From Mactra quadrangularis (lineage: Eukaryota > Mollusca > Bivalvia > Venerida > Mactridae): a stretch of 64,000 bases of DNA. Below are positions 47,786 to 59,860 of this stretch, in pieces; the first letter of the stretch is position 1; each line of letters opens with the position of its first letter. The stretch spans positions 26,109,866 to 26,173,865 of the forward strand of contig CM046298.1 of NCBI GenBank assembly GCA_025267735.1. The letters run 5' to 3'. The translations under genes and the position numbers were made by a program. Under the pieces are notes generated by a model. It was not told the origin of the DNA, searched no databases, and saw only the letters and a program-made list of their open reading frames with translations.

Positions 47786-48035
47786 TTTTGCGGTTGTGTT
47801 AAACGCCCTGCCATTGCATTGTACAGGTCATATCACGGTTGTCAGCCAACCTACTCATCGTGCCTAGAAAAGCTAAATTTATTAATTTAGGAGCTAACCA
47901 TTCTTGTACCCAGAGTCTAGTAGGATTCTCAATACTAGCTAGTACTGAGAATCCTTCTATACTCTGGAAACGAGAATGGGAGCAAACCAGTTACTTAGCA
48001 GATATTTCAGTCAGTGGCTGACAACTGCCCTATTT
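47786..48035 (-). repeat. SINE family A fragment interrupted by a palindromic repeat
   Basis: The 3' end GTTAAACGCCCTGCCATTGC and body GTCAGCCAACCTACTCATCG stop at GCTAACCA. The SINE resumes at ACCAGTTACTTAGCA after the insert at 47900-47977. Confidence 0.8.
47900..47977. repeat. Palindromic miniature repeat, copy 6, inserted in a SINE
   Basis: Left arm TTCTTGTACCCAGAGT, right arm ACTCTGGAAACGAGAATG; the central words AGGATTCTCA and TGAGAATCCT also pair. The SINE sequence on either side is otherwise continuous. Confidence 0.85.
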
Positions 48036-48242
48036 AGTTTTATAAATCAAACGCGTATATGGCTACCATTGCAAATATTCCAAATTATGAGGAAATTTAA
48101 ATATGGCAACAGTACGTTCATACATGTATAAATGTTCAACTGAGTATGAACCGTGATGTATTTGTCTTCTTTGTTGAATATATTTGCATTAATTCATTTT
48201 TTTTCTCGAACTCGTTATAAAAAATATCGTTATGAGTGTCAA

Positions 48243-48582
48243 AGATACTCATTCACAGATTTCAAATTAAATATCACCTTTTTCTGAAACTACCAAAATT
48301 GTATGGAAACATTTTTTGATGCAGGAAATAAGTGTTATGATAATGAAAATTTTAGTGCAAATTGACTTACAACTACAAATGATGGTGTTTAAAGTTGTAA
48401 ATATCTAACCCGTATGTCACGGTATAGACAATTTTAGTGCATTTTTGTGACTTTCATTGTATATTTCTTGCAACATATCAGTCACTTCGTCTTGAAATAA
48501 TAAGAACTTTTATTTTGACACAATTACAGAGACTGAATGGTATTCTGTAAATATAGAAAACCAAATTTGTGAACTAGTACCT
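48243..48582. mobile_element. piggyBac-like miniature element, uninterrupted copy
   Basis: It matches 27585-28505 without the nested insert: ATACTCATTCACAGATTTCA at left, TGTGAACTAGTACCT then TTAA at right. The left TTAA is mutated. Confidence 0.7.
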
Positions 48583-48599
48583 TTAATCTTTTTGCGTGC

Positions 48600-51430
48600 T
48601 ATACATTAATACTGCGTGAATATGGAGATGAAATTGTCCTATTTTCGTAAGAATATTGCGACCAAAAATGTCGCCGGAAACGGACGTTTAATCGTCACAG
48701 TAGCATTTTTTCACTAACAGAGTTAGGTTGATGGTCGTATATTACATTACTTTTCCTACAATCCCACGAAACCATTAATGTAAGGATATGTTCCATTAGC
48801 ACTTAAGTAAACCAGAGCAATAGCTTATAGCAAGAACATGTCAACGCATGCAGAGTATAACAAGATAATCAATACAAAAGTACTTGTACTACAAACCACT
48901 TAGCTTGCGCACAATGTATCTTTTTTGTTTTTGCGCGACATTTAATAAAGGACAACAGGTTTCACACTAGGCACCCTAAGATTGCAGTACGCAAAGTACC
49001 TAGCGTTGATACCCGTCTTGTCAATACCAGCACGTGTTGTTAAACCATTACGAGCAGGTAGAGTAATTAATTCACAACTTAAGTTTCCATCCTATGTTTG
49101 CAACCTTTTAATCTTTTAACTTCCTCCCTCTGGCGTTCCTTAAACTAACGGAAATATTCGCTTAACAGAAGTTGATGTTCTGTCTCTGCTCGTGTATTAA
49201 TTATCAAGATTTGAGCATTTTGTAGTCGACACCGGTTGCCATAAGCCAAATAAAACGATGCATTTGAGGTCACATGATAAGGAAATGGCCGTGAAAAAGT
49301 AAAAAGAGGGGTGTGTGATTGGATTCGTCTCCGCCATGAACAAGTTGTTGACTAAAATTAAGCTGGTGCATAGTCAATAGCGGGCATCATCAGATGTTTA
49401 GGAAGGCTACACACCACTAAATATTTTAGCGGATATTAACATTTTAACGCAAGTATTTTTGATCGGAAAAATGTAAAATTTACAAAGATAACTAATCAAT
49501 TGTAAATAGACTTGTTCATCGAAATCAATGTTTATTTTATATTCATATCATCCACCCCATTAGCAAATGAATATTAACCACAACATATAAACATCAATAG
49601 AGAAGACATCAAACACGGCTGACCGTTGATTTCAAGCAATTTTGGAAATGCTAATACTTGTTTAACCTATATGATCAATTTTGATGTACTGTTATTTCAT
49701 ATGTGATTTGGGAACAGCCAAACTGTTGGCCCGAGGTGGAGGGAATGGTGTTTTGAATTGTTTCTTGAGCTCATAGGCCTAGGGCAACAGTTCAATACAC
49801 TATTTCCGACACAGAGAATGACAATTTAAATGTAAGTAGTGTTCGCGTGTTCATGTTGATGTATTTCTAAATGCAGACCTTTTATAGAAAGTTTGTTATC
49901 ATTTTATGAATAAACATAAAAACACAACGGAAATTAATTGATTGCAGCAATTGCAATATCATGATTGTTATAATATTCAATAATGAAATACATTCGTATT
50001 TGAACAATTTGCGCAATTGTTATTATGGCGTCGGAAATGAGTGTTTTTGTGGCACTAAATATAATACAATGTATTGTATTTTCTTAATGACTATTCGTTT
50101 TATGCTCATAATCAAAACTACCTAACATGATAAAAATGTTGTTTGTTTAATTCATCTACCAACTGTCCCCATTCTAGCATTCTAGTTAATACTTGTAAAA
50201 GAGATAATGAAACATAATTATAGAAAAGATAAAGTTTAATTAATGTTTTGTTATCATAAGTTATGTAATATTTTTCATCAATAAGGATCACTATGAGGCG
50301 AGCAGTTCAGGTTATGTGGTTTCTATGATGCATGTGTGTATATCACCCCAGACGATCCATTGCAATACATAAACACGCCCAAAAGATCCACTGTAATATT
50401 TAGGCATCTGACACAGTTCCGGGCCAAAACACTATACACATGTATACTACTCGGAAATGTATTTTTATTCAAGTTTCATTAGTAGCCATAGTATGCAGTA
50501 TTAATTATTTATTTTACAGAACCGCGCATGCGGGCATAGTTAAATCTTTTTGTCTTTCAAATGTCACCATCTTTTGCATACGCCGAGTAATAAGTTCGTA
50601 CACAACACCACAATTACATTTGTAACGCAGGTTTTGTTCAGCCGTCAGTAAAGTCGAAACTCACACAGCCTATGATATGTACTGCCGATTTTCAACATAA
50701 AAAAGCCATAATTGATGGCAATGGTCGGTCTCAAGGCTATCTATCCTTGATAGGTTACAGTTAATTTTAAGTCAGCGACCTTAGCCACTTAAATCACAGA
50801 GGCGTTCTTTGTCAAGCGTTTAAATTACCGAGAACAGACGTATACTTTCATTTGATAGGATTCGCTTTGCAAGAAAAAAGTTGTAATCTTCAGTCTGACT
50901 TTTGTACAATTATATTAGAGAACGGAAAATACCACCGGATGTACATTAATGTCTCTGATGTAGAAAAAGTAGACGCTGTACGGAAACGAGACTCGATGTC
51001 TCATGGACGATTTTCGATGTACCTAAATTAGCTAAATTAGTGTTCCAAGTTTTAGCATAAGAAAGTACAATGTGACTTGACGAAATTTAAAACCTTGAAA
51101 TCCCCTGGTTCCTCTGAAACGTACATTATTTTGCTGATCGTGGAATTTCTTCCATTTACATGTATGTACATAAAAATTATGATGTCTACGTCAACTTTTT
51201 CTACTTTCTGAATTATTGATTCTGAACGATGAAGTTTTTTGTGACATATCATACAAAATCTTTATTCTGAAGTATTAGTTTGAATGCTTTAGCGGTGTTC
51301 AGCGGTGGTCATAATTTTACAAAACTTGTCTTTTATTGGAAGTAGTGTGCAGCATATGTTTTGATTGGTGCTTCGAAGTGTATTCCTACCCCTTGTCAGT
51401 CCTTAATAGACCTAAATACTGTTTTTTTGT
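48600..51430. other. Gene-free region
   Basis: No exon, tRNA or repeat copy was recognised apart from short A/T runs. Confidence 0.4.
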
Positions 51431-51439
51431 TGTTGTTTT

Positions 51440-51655
51440 TTTAAATTGTGTTTAACGTAGTATTCAACACATATTTAGGTCATATATACGATGGCCAGCT
51501 CTTTCTACTTAATGTTTCCTGGACACTTTTATCACAAGTACTAACTTACCCTGCCACGAGGCCGATAACTCATGTAAAGGGTATGATCTACCACGACCGG
51601 GCTCGAACTCGCGATCTCCGGATTCAAAGTCAGACATGCTAACCACTATACCACA
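51440..51655 (-). repeat. SINE family B copy with Ser/Leu-type head
   Basis: Reverse complement of the 45368 type: 3' end GTGTTTAACGTAGTATTC, body TTACCCTGCCACGAGGCCGA, B-box region GGGCTCGAACTCGCGATC, and head ending AACCACTATACCACACC. Confidence 0.8.
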
Positions 51656-52128
51656 CCTAAATACTGTCCCCATATATGCTAAGATATACATGTATAGTGC
51701 CCAGCTTATTACTGGTTTTAACTAGAACTTTACTAGTGCCTTTACCAATGACAAACTAATTACCTACTTGATACAGTGCTAGACGAAAGAGCAGTCGCAG
51801 AAAGATTTCAAGACCAAACTTAAAAAATGCAGTAAACGCCTGGATCGGTATAGAAGCCAAACCACTCGCGTTTGGAGTCAGAATTAACCGACGGTTGGAT
51901 TAAATGTCGGACAACGGCAACAGGTGGGATAGAAAGGTCAATATAAAAGAATGTCGGAGATGCAAGTGTGCAATGTTTATAAAAACAATACGATATAATG
52001 ATTTAACAGCTGCTGTATAAATCGATTGATAAATCGACAGGTGTTCTAGAAACAGCATTAAATTGTCAACTATTTGAGAATCACAAATAGGTCATTTTTC
52101 TACATATATCTATGAACCGAGAGTAAAT

Positions 52129-52206
52129 TCGAGGGTTGCCCGCATGACTGTAATAAGTACATTGTGTTAAAGAGCGAGTTACTACAGTCTTGCCGGCAAC
52201 CCTCAA
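52129..52206. repeat. Short hairpin repeat, copy 3 (best preserved)
   Basis: Left arm TCGAGGGTTGCCCGC, right arm GCCGGCAACCCTCAA. The inner words GACTGTAATAAGT and ACTACAGTC also pair, around ACATTGTGTTAAAGAGCG. Confidence 0.8.
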
Positions 52207-52510
52207 GTTGTAGAAAACGGTATCTTGTTTTAATATAATTTTAAAGATTAGGAAGTGTAGGTCATTCCTTACAATTACAGTTGAGATTAATGTCTCCATA
52301 CAAAACACGTATGCTGTGGTAGTAACTTTGTCAATCCAACAATAGACGATACAGAGTTATCCATTGCAACAAAGTCTACGCTTCTATAGGGCCAATCGAT
52401 CTATGGTAACCATATTGTACGGTGGTAGCGTACGTAAGATTTGATTTCAATGAAATTGACTTTCAATATGGAAAAACAATTATACCAGCTAAATTTTGTG
52501 ATATAGTTTA

Positions 52511-52833
52511 GCAGTAGACTGTTCAATTACCCTAAACGTTACAAAACGTTCCGTAACGATATATTCGGAACTCCTCGGCCATTCGCTGCGAATAATCTAA
52601 TCTAATAAACAAATATACAATCGTTAAGGCAATGAGTGATGTTTCAAATTTATGGACTAAAAACGAAACATCACTCATTGTCTAAATGATCGTATATTTG
52701 TTTACTTCAACACCGGTAGTTTTAAAATAGCGTCTAAATATGTCCGAGATTATTCGCAGCGAATGGCCGAGGAGTTCCGAATGAATCGTTACGGAACGTT
52801 TTGTAACGTTTAGAGTAATTGAACAGGCTACAG
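52511..52833. mobile_element. Long-armed palindromic miniature element
   Basis: Arms of well over 100 bp (CTGTTCAATTACCCTAAACG, AACGTTCCGTAACGAT, GGCCATTCGCTGCGAATAAT) mirror the right half closely. An inner pair, CAATGAGTGATGTTTC and GAAACATCACTCATTG, surrounds a short loop. TA precedes and follows. Confidence 0.8.
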
Positions 52834-53649
52834 TAATAGTGCAAGAAAACAAGTGATTAATGACCAATTTTATATATGACGATATTATTTCGCAGTAATT
52901 CTGACGAGGTATAAGACTGCACTATTTTTTTCCGCGAAAACGGATCCTGATACATGTAGTTTTCACTCACGTGTAATGTTTAGGTGTTATACTTAAATAT
53001 CGTCATATGGACCGAATTACAGAACTACGGCCTCCAGGCTTCACAGTTGGGTTATCATTTAGAGTCAGATGAAAGCGATTAGTGTGTGTACGTTTATAGG
53101 AGCACCTTATTCGTGGTTATGTCAACGTTAACCATAGACAAATGTATGATCCAAAATGATTTTAAAACTAATTATTTATTTTCATTATAAGATTTCATCA
53201 TAAACACATTGTAATCAAGATCATTTTAAGTATTGACATTCAAAGTCTTCTTTCGGTTACGGAGTACATTTACTTTGAAATGCATGAAGTAAACGGAGTA
53301 AAATACATTTGAAACGTTTCCATTTTAGTAACGAGCCATTAAAAGCAAGAAAGAAGCAACATGTGTTCCTTTCATCCATTCCATATCAAATATTTCTTCG
53401 GTCATAACAATCAGATACTTTATCGACTCAGTGCTAATGTCAAAAGTCCCAAGGGCAAATGTAGAATATTAGATATTGTACATTATAACATTATGCTGCA
53501 CTCAATGACCTTTATATTATGTAACTATGGGAACATTAAACATTTATAAGATGTTAATTATTTATCATTGTTCACTCTCGGTCCATGTTTGACATTTGTA
53601 TATTGATATGGCGAAGATGGTCTCCCCGCTGACATTATAACTATAGTGC

Positions 53650-53960
53650 CAACCAAAAGATTAGAGACAAAAGAAATTTGCACTAAAATTCTTTGATTCC
53701 AATGTTTTGATTATATGTATATATTCTGAATATATTTGTTAAGTATCATTTAATAAAAAAAATGACCATTTTCAATTCAAAACTATGTTGTTTGTTGATT
53801 CTATTCTATTCCTTTTATTATCAAACTGAGAAAACTTCTTGTCGAGAGGTAGACATAAAAGAAATTTGCACTATTTCTTTAATTTCAATGATAGCTTTTG
53901 TAAACTGTTATTTTCAATATATTTAGTACAAAACGTTTAGAGACAAAAGAATTAGTGATT
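53650..53960. repeat. Repeat with GCCAACCAAAAG and AGAGACAAAAGAA words
   Basis: TAGTGCCAACCAAAAGATTA is followed by AGACAAAAGAAATTTGCACT, which recurs near 53855 as AGACATAAAAGAAATTTGCA, and part of it again at 53939. It resembles mariner-type ends that have decayed. Confidence 0.4.
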
Positions 53961-54047
53961 TAATTTTTAAAAAAAAAATGCATTATTAATACATTAGTAT
54001 GGTTTGTGATAAAATGTAAATAAATTTTATGAATCCATCACATTTTA

Positions 54048-54312
54048 TAAGTAGGAGCAGTGGTACAGTGGTAGGACGCGCGCTTAGGGATCGAGAGGTC
54101 CCGGGTTCGATCCCCACTAAGGGCACTGCTAATTTCCTTGGGCAAGAAATTAACCTACAATTGTTCCACCCCACCCAGGTGTAAATGGGTACTGTGAGGG
54201 ATCGCCTGTCTGAGGGTAATTTCAATGATCAGGAGTTATTGTACAAGATTGTAAAGTCGGCTGAACATGTATATGGAAGCAGACTTTAAACCGCACTTTA
54301 ACTTTTAACTTT
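54048..54312 (+). repeat. SINE family C, complete copy
   Basis: Head AGTGGTACAGTGGTAGGAC and B-box region CGGGTTCGATCCCCAC. Body AAATGGGTACTGTGAGGG, GTAAAGTCGGCTGAACATGT, AAACCGCACTTTAAC, then a T-rich tail. The 3' half matches 1-262. Confidence 0.82.
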
Positions 54313-55234
54313 TTTAAGATTTGTATGTGACTTCATAAAGCATTTCAAACCATTGTTATTTCCATATAAACGTAGTTTTAAAACCTCCTTTTAGAGCTTT
54401 ATTATGTATTTTGGAGTGAGGTTTTTTCTATAATAAGACTTCATCTTAAACATACTATGATCAAAACTATAGTTTCATTTCGTTTATGATCCTCTATCAC
54501 TTTGAAATGCAATAAATAACATAAACGTGCTTAGGCAATTTTAGCGTTTATTTAAAAAATCTAGGTCATGAGAGGTGTTTGAAATAGCCTAAATGTCTAT
54601 TTTCTTTGCAGTCCAAAAACAGGGTTACTTTTTTGATAATGGGACTTTAAGTTACTTGATTAGTTTTAACAACAAATAGAACCATAACAAAAATCAAAAC
54701 TAAAATGCATTTCAAAATAAAATGTTAACATTAAAATTTAAACAAAATTTTGATACAATATGTTAACTTGTTAAGCCTATTTACAAAGAGAAAATGTCAG
54801 CCAACTTCTGTTGGACGCTGTACTTCGAGACATTACAATCAATACGATGATACCAATATCACTTAGCACTTGAGGGACTTCTAGATTGGACTTAGCTCTC
54901 TTACGACTATGCTTAAGAAAACATGTCATCTAAAATTTATAACAAAATTTAAAACAGGAACATTCTGTACTACGAATACAGGCAAAAATACGACAGCACT
55001 TTCAATAGAGAGTAATTTATAATAAACTATGTAGGCGTATTGTGAAGTTTTCATGTACGACATGAAATTATTTTTGTCGCAAGATAAAATATCAATGTAT
55101 CAGCACAAAACTAGTCTATGGACTTTCTTTATTAACATGTAGTTACGCTAGTTTTTTTTTACTGAGTCATCAATATAATTATGACTTACGAATTACCAAC
55201 TTAATTTTCAAAATACAGTCAAGTTTTTTGTAGG

Positions 55235-55515
55235 ACAAAACCCGGGCCGCACCGGGATTTCGAATCTAGTGTCTCGAAGGGGGTACGGGTTCGAAAACCA
55301 CCCGAGGAGGTTATACCCTTCCATGAAAATTTGACAATAATGTCAATATTCCTCCATTAATATGGTATGTGGAGAAGTTTCTGGCCTTGTGGAAGGGTAG
55401 GTGAGTACTGGTAATAGACAAGGGTTCATGCAGGAAAGCTAGCTTATGTGCGCTGGACGCCGAAAAATCATTAGAACGTGGTGACACAGCGTAAAACCCA
55501 GTATAAAACAAATAA
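55235..55515 (+). repeat. SINE family B copy, diverged head
   Basis: Head region GCACCGGGATTTCGAATC, B-box region GGGTTCGAAAACC. Body GGAGGTTATACCCTTCCATG, TTGTGGAAGGGTAGGTGAGT, GCGCTGGACGCCG, end GTGGTGACACAGCGTAAAAC. Confidence 0.8.
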
Positions 55516-55858
55516 AAATAACAATAAGGTACACCAAAATAGATCGTCTTAATAGCGAAAGATTTTTTATTAGGAGACGTCTTTCTTCTCAAATAAAGCA
55601 ATTGAGACTTTACTCATTGCATCATGTTGCAAACAACAAGGTGGTCTTCTTAGCAGATCTTTACTGTACCTATGTCTTAGCTAAACTAATTTACAAATTA
55701 CTACTCCGTGTAATCTTGAACTGAACATATTAATTATTAAGAATGTTGCTTACATTGTAATTAGTACCGTGTTTCTAGGATATATGGACATACAATCTTA
55801 GTGGTTGGATTCATAGGCTTTTGAACTCTACTAAATTAACCTATTCACTGTAAGATCC

Positions 55859-55924
55859 ATTCTCGTACCCAGAGGTTATCAAGATTCTCGAGAATTATCG
55901 GCATAACCTATGGGTACAAGAATG
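55859..55924. repeat. Palindromic miniature repeat, copy 7
   Basis: Left arm ATTCTCGTACCCAGAGGTTA then TCAAGATTCTCGA; right arm ATAACCTATGGGTACAAGAA. The centre holds CTCGAG. Confidence 0.85.
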
Positions 55925-56682
55925 CGTAAGATCAAGACTGGTTGAAAAAAAGTTTCCCTCATTATTGATCAGTTACATAATATATACAGATACTTTAACG
56001 AGGGATAGCTTGAAAAGTATCGAAATAAAAGCATTTGGAATATTTCATAATCTGTTAAAAACTTTCCAAATTAGTCACATACGAAAGTCAGCAAATGCTC
56101 GAGTGCGGAGCTTCAATATGGCGAAACACCATCGTGATCAATCGTGGCAACTCGGCTTTTTCCGTGAGATGTTTTCATTGGACACATCGGATAGAGTTGA
56201 TTGCCTTATGTTTAGTAGAAATAAATGATTGTTTCCATTAAGATCTTCGACCAGCGTTTTAAAATCAATTAGTACAAACTAAAGTGAGTGATAAATGTCA
56301 CCAAATGAAGTATGTATCTACATCATAAAACATGTATATGTCTTAATGAACTTAATCTACAACATTCAGTTTACAATGTAGAACCTTGTTAGTGGTTTGT
56401 GGTTCTATGCTTTTCTTATAACAGACATTATTAGACTTCCGTTGATTAGATAAGGGATCCAGTCAGATCCTATTTATCTACTCTCCGTAAACAGATATCC
56501 TGTAGAGCGTTGTCGTACAGGCTCTCTACTTTCTCCGTGGAAGGTCACGTCGAGATGAACTTTGTGTCGGCCAATCAATGCGACGTAGCTTTCATCTAGA
56601 CGAAAACACTATAATACACATTTTGATTTCGTAATTTCTAATTTTAGACCAAGGTTTGCAAGCTAATTTAACAGCGGTATTA

Positions 56683-56880
56683 TTCACAGTCTGCGATTGG
56701 GCGGCTCATTTTAAATTGCGTGACGTTGGCGATGTAAACAAGTTACGTATCATAACAATTTCGTCATGAATATTTTGATGAGAAAAGGTCACCTGAACAT
56801 GACCTTCGTTTGGAAAAGGCCAGATCTAAATTAGCGAGTATGCGAGTGTAAAATTTTAGATCGGGTTTTAATCAGATTGC
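56683..56880 (+). repeat. Interspersed repeat family E, copy 2
   Basis: Diverged counterpart of 44970-45160: GCGTGACGTTGGCGATGTAA, GAGAAAAGGTCACCTGAACA, GGCCAGATCTAAATTAGCGA. Confidence 0.65.
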
Positions 56881-57372
56881 TATTTATCGTTCTAGAGCCC
56901 GAAATAATAACGTTTGCTAAATGACGTACAACAAATTATTTAGCCAAATAGTGAAAAAACTTCTTAAAATTTGACATTTCACCGTATAACAACACCCTTT
57001 TTATGTTATATACGTTGATTGGTTTATCTTCTAGTTTTCCTGGATACTTTGTTTACGGCTAGTATTTGATGACTGTTCACAAAAAAGAGCCGACATTATT
57101 TCCCTCTACTAAAAAATCTATACTTATAGAGTTATTTTGCAGAGAACAACTTGTCTTGGCCATCAATAGAACTCCTGGATCCCCGAATTCGAAATCCACC
57201 ATTTTAACAATCCGCCGCGACCGTACATTCACGATTTTGAATAAATGAATACGTAACCCTGATTACTTTTTGCATTCACTGAATTTTTATAAAAAACTAC
57301 TATATCAACTAGAATCGTCAACCTTATTATCACCATATATATAGTACCAATATGATAATTGTGTTAAACCCA

Positions 57373-57660
57373 GGTCAATAGCGCAGTTGGTAGCGCGCCG
57401 GGATTTGGATACTCGTACCCGAGGGGGTGCGGGTTCGAATCCCGTCCGGGGAGGTTATACCCTTCCATGAAAATTTGACAATAATGTCGATTTTCCTCCA
57501 TTGATTATATAATATGGAGAAGTTTCCGGCCTTGTGGAAGGGTAGGTGAGTACTGGTTATAGACAATGGTCCAGGAAAGCTAGGTTAGGTGCGCTGGACG
57601 CCGTAAAATGACCTCAATTGTGTTGACACGGCGTTAACTCTAATAAATAAATAAATAAAT
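57373..57660 (+). repeat. SINE family B, complete copy with ATAA-type tail
   Basis: Head GGTCAATAGCGCAGTTGG, B-box region GGGTTCGAATCCCGTC. Body GGTTATACCCTTCCATGAAA, CCTTGTGGAAGGGTAGGTGA, GGTCCAGGAAAGC, end GTGTTGACACGGCGTTAACT, then AATAAATAAATAAATAAAT. Confidence 0.88.
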
Positions 57661-57837
57661 ATAATTGTGTTTACAGCAGGCCACAAAGAAACGCGTATAC
57701 CACCTTAATGATAACCTTTAGAAATCTTAACGTCGGTTAGATACGCTTTGTCATTTATACTACTAGTGCATATATTAAGCAGTTTCATTGTTTTATCTTG
57801 TTCTTTTATAGTTATAGTAACATTGTTGAACGTAGGC

Positions 57838-58107
57838 TGATCTAGCGGGGGGGGGGGGGTCAGGGGGGTCCGAACCCCCCCCCCCCAGAGTTTCCAAAAT
57901 GTACCTGTCCATTAGTGTATTTCTTGACTGTATGTACTTTTAAGTAGCATGATACATTTTTTCTTGTTGCTTATCAAAGATTTAATGGTTATGTACTTTT
58001 TATTATTAATATGTTGCATCATTCTGCAAAATGTGTACAATGTGGTTGTGGTTCGAAAGTTTGGACCCCCCTAGAAAAGGTTTGGACACCCCTAGAAAAA
58101 GAATCCT
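57838..58107. repeat. Element with facing G-run and C-run
   Basis: Thirteen G (57847-57859) are followed by GGGGGG and then twelve C (57875-57886), so it can fold back. The far end has TTTGGACCCCCCTAG and a partial tandem copy, TTTGGACACCCCTAG, then GCGCCCC. The layout recalls the 4566-5047 element, which also has G and C runs near an end. Confidence 0.5.
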
Positions 58108-58248
58108 TGACGCGCCCCTGTTGTTCTATAGAAAGTATGATATTACGTGACTTAGATAACTATAATTTAAATAGACAAAACTCGTACACTTCCAAGAAAG
58201 TTATATACATTTATATATAAGTGAAATGTAGTATTATTATTATATATA

Positions 58249-58499
58249 CTAGGACGAAAAAGAAACGGCGGGTACATAAAATATGCAACACATGTCCGGC
58301 CGTGTTTCGCAAAACAAGAAGGGTCATCGTTAAAAGGGGGTATTATTTCACATAATCAGCATCGGAAATCGATTGAAACTTCAACAGCTGGTTCCATACA
58401 GATGACATTTCATACAAAAATAAATATAATAATCCAATAATACAATTTATCCCTTAAAACAATCATTATAGGTTACCCGGCGTTTCTTTTTCGTCCTAG
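58249..58499. mobile_element. TA-flanked miniature element with CTAGGACG ends
   Basis: The inverted ends begin CTAGGACGAAAAAGAAAC and extend about 26 bp with one mismatch. TA lies on both sides (58247-58248, 58500-58501). No coding frame. Confidence 0.88.
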
Positions 58500-59860
58500 T
58501 ATATTATCACATTCATTATTATATTTTAGGCCGAGCCAAATTGGAATTCTGTTAAGCGTCAACTCTTTGACAAACCTAGGTACATATTCACAAAAACACA
58601 CAAACCGAAAACGAAAACACAAATATTTTTATAACAAAAACAATGCGTTATATATTTTTCTTTCAATGGAATAACCTCATAATATGAATAAATTGTCTGA
58701 ATTTAATATAAAATGACTAGAATATAATATTGTATTTATGACGCGGTCATGATAAATTGCTTACGCTAAATAACGTCGATGCCGAACACAATTTTCCCTG
58801 AATTAAATTGTCGTATCGAATCTCGGAACTTCGGAATTATTTAAGAAAATTTTGTTTTTTATTTTGATTGAGGACTCTAAAACCTACGGGCACGCGGACG
58901 CTTAACAAAATTCCGATATGGTATGGTCTTATTTAAAGTAGCATGTACATCGTTTATTCAAAAACTTTAATTGTGTTTATTCTAGGTAAAATTAAAATAT
59001 GCAATACAATACATGTATTGTAATAATTAAAAAATTCACGGTGTCGATATATGGTTCCACTTGACTTTTGATAAAATATGTGTAGGTCAAAATATTAAAA
59101 CAGGCAACCGTAAAAGCATTTTTAATTCCATATCTGGTTACTTATCTTATTTCACTATTTTAAGTGACATCATTGAGACTCCGCGCTTCCTTATAAGAAA
59201 TGCCATGCGTACAAAGTTTATTGGGAAACAACCAGTTAAATGAAACGGTGTATTTTATGGTTTCAACACACTGTTTTACGTAACTCAAGTACATATATTT
59301 CAGACAAACATTACAGAATTAAGCAACAATAAAAAATCGTATCTAAATACTATAAATGCATAATAGACATCTTCTGTACAACTTAAAATTCTTAATGAAA
59401 ACAAAACACAATACCACAAGTCACTTTCAAAATAAATGCTTGACTAATTCAAAACAAAATTAATTCATATAATATTTTAACCTTTCCAATGCCGACTTTC
59501 CCAAATTGACTAGTCTGTCTTCAAATTTTAGACCCATGAATTGCCATTTAAGGGATTTCAGGATAAAAATTAGACAATGAGCAGCCAACAGCAAAGAGTC
59601 TGGTCAGCCTTCACGTGTTGTGTCCGCTGACCTGTCTCCATGCTGGTGGCAAAGGCTTTTCATATTTGGCTCCGGTATTGTAAAGGTTAAATATCCACGT
59701 CTGGCACATTTCTTCTTTTTATTTGCTTGTTGTTTCTTTCACTATATTATTGTAAGAATTATATACGCAAAATACTGCAATATCTGAGTACAAAAATATG
59801 AAATTTGAAAGCCATATTAAAGTACATAATTAATCTTCACTAGCACGTGGAATCAGAGAA
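58500..59860. other. Gene-free region
   Basis: AT-rich with no recognised exon or repeat. Confidence 0.4.
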
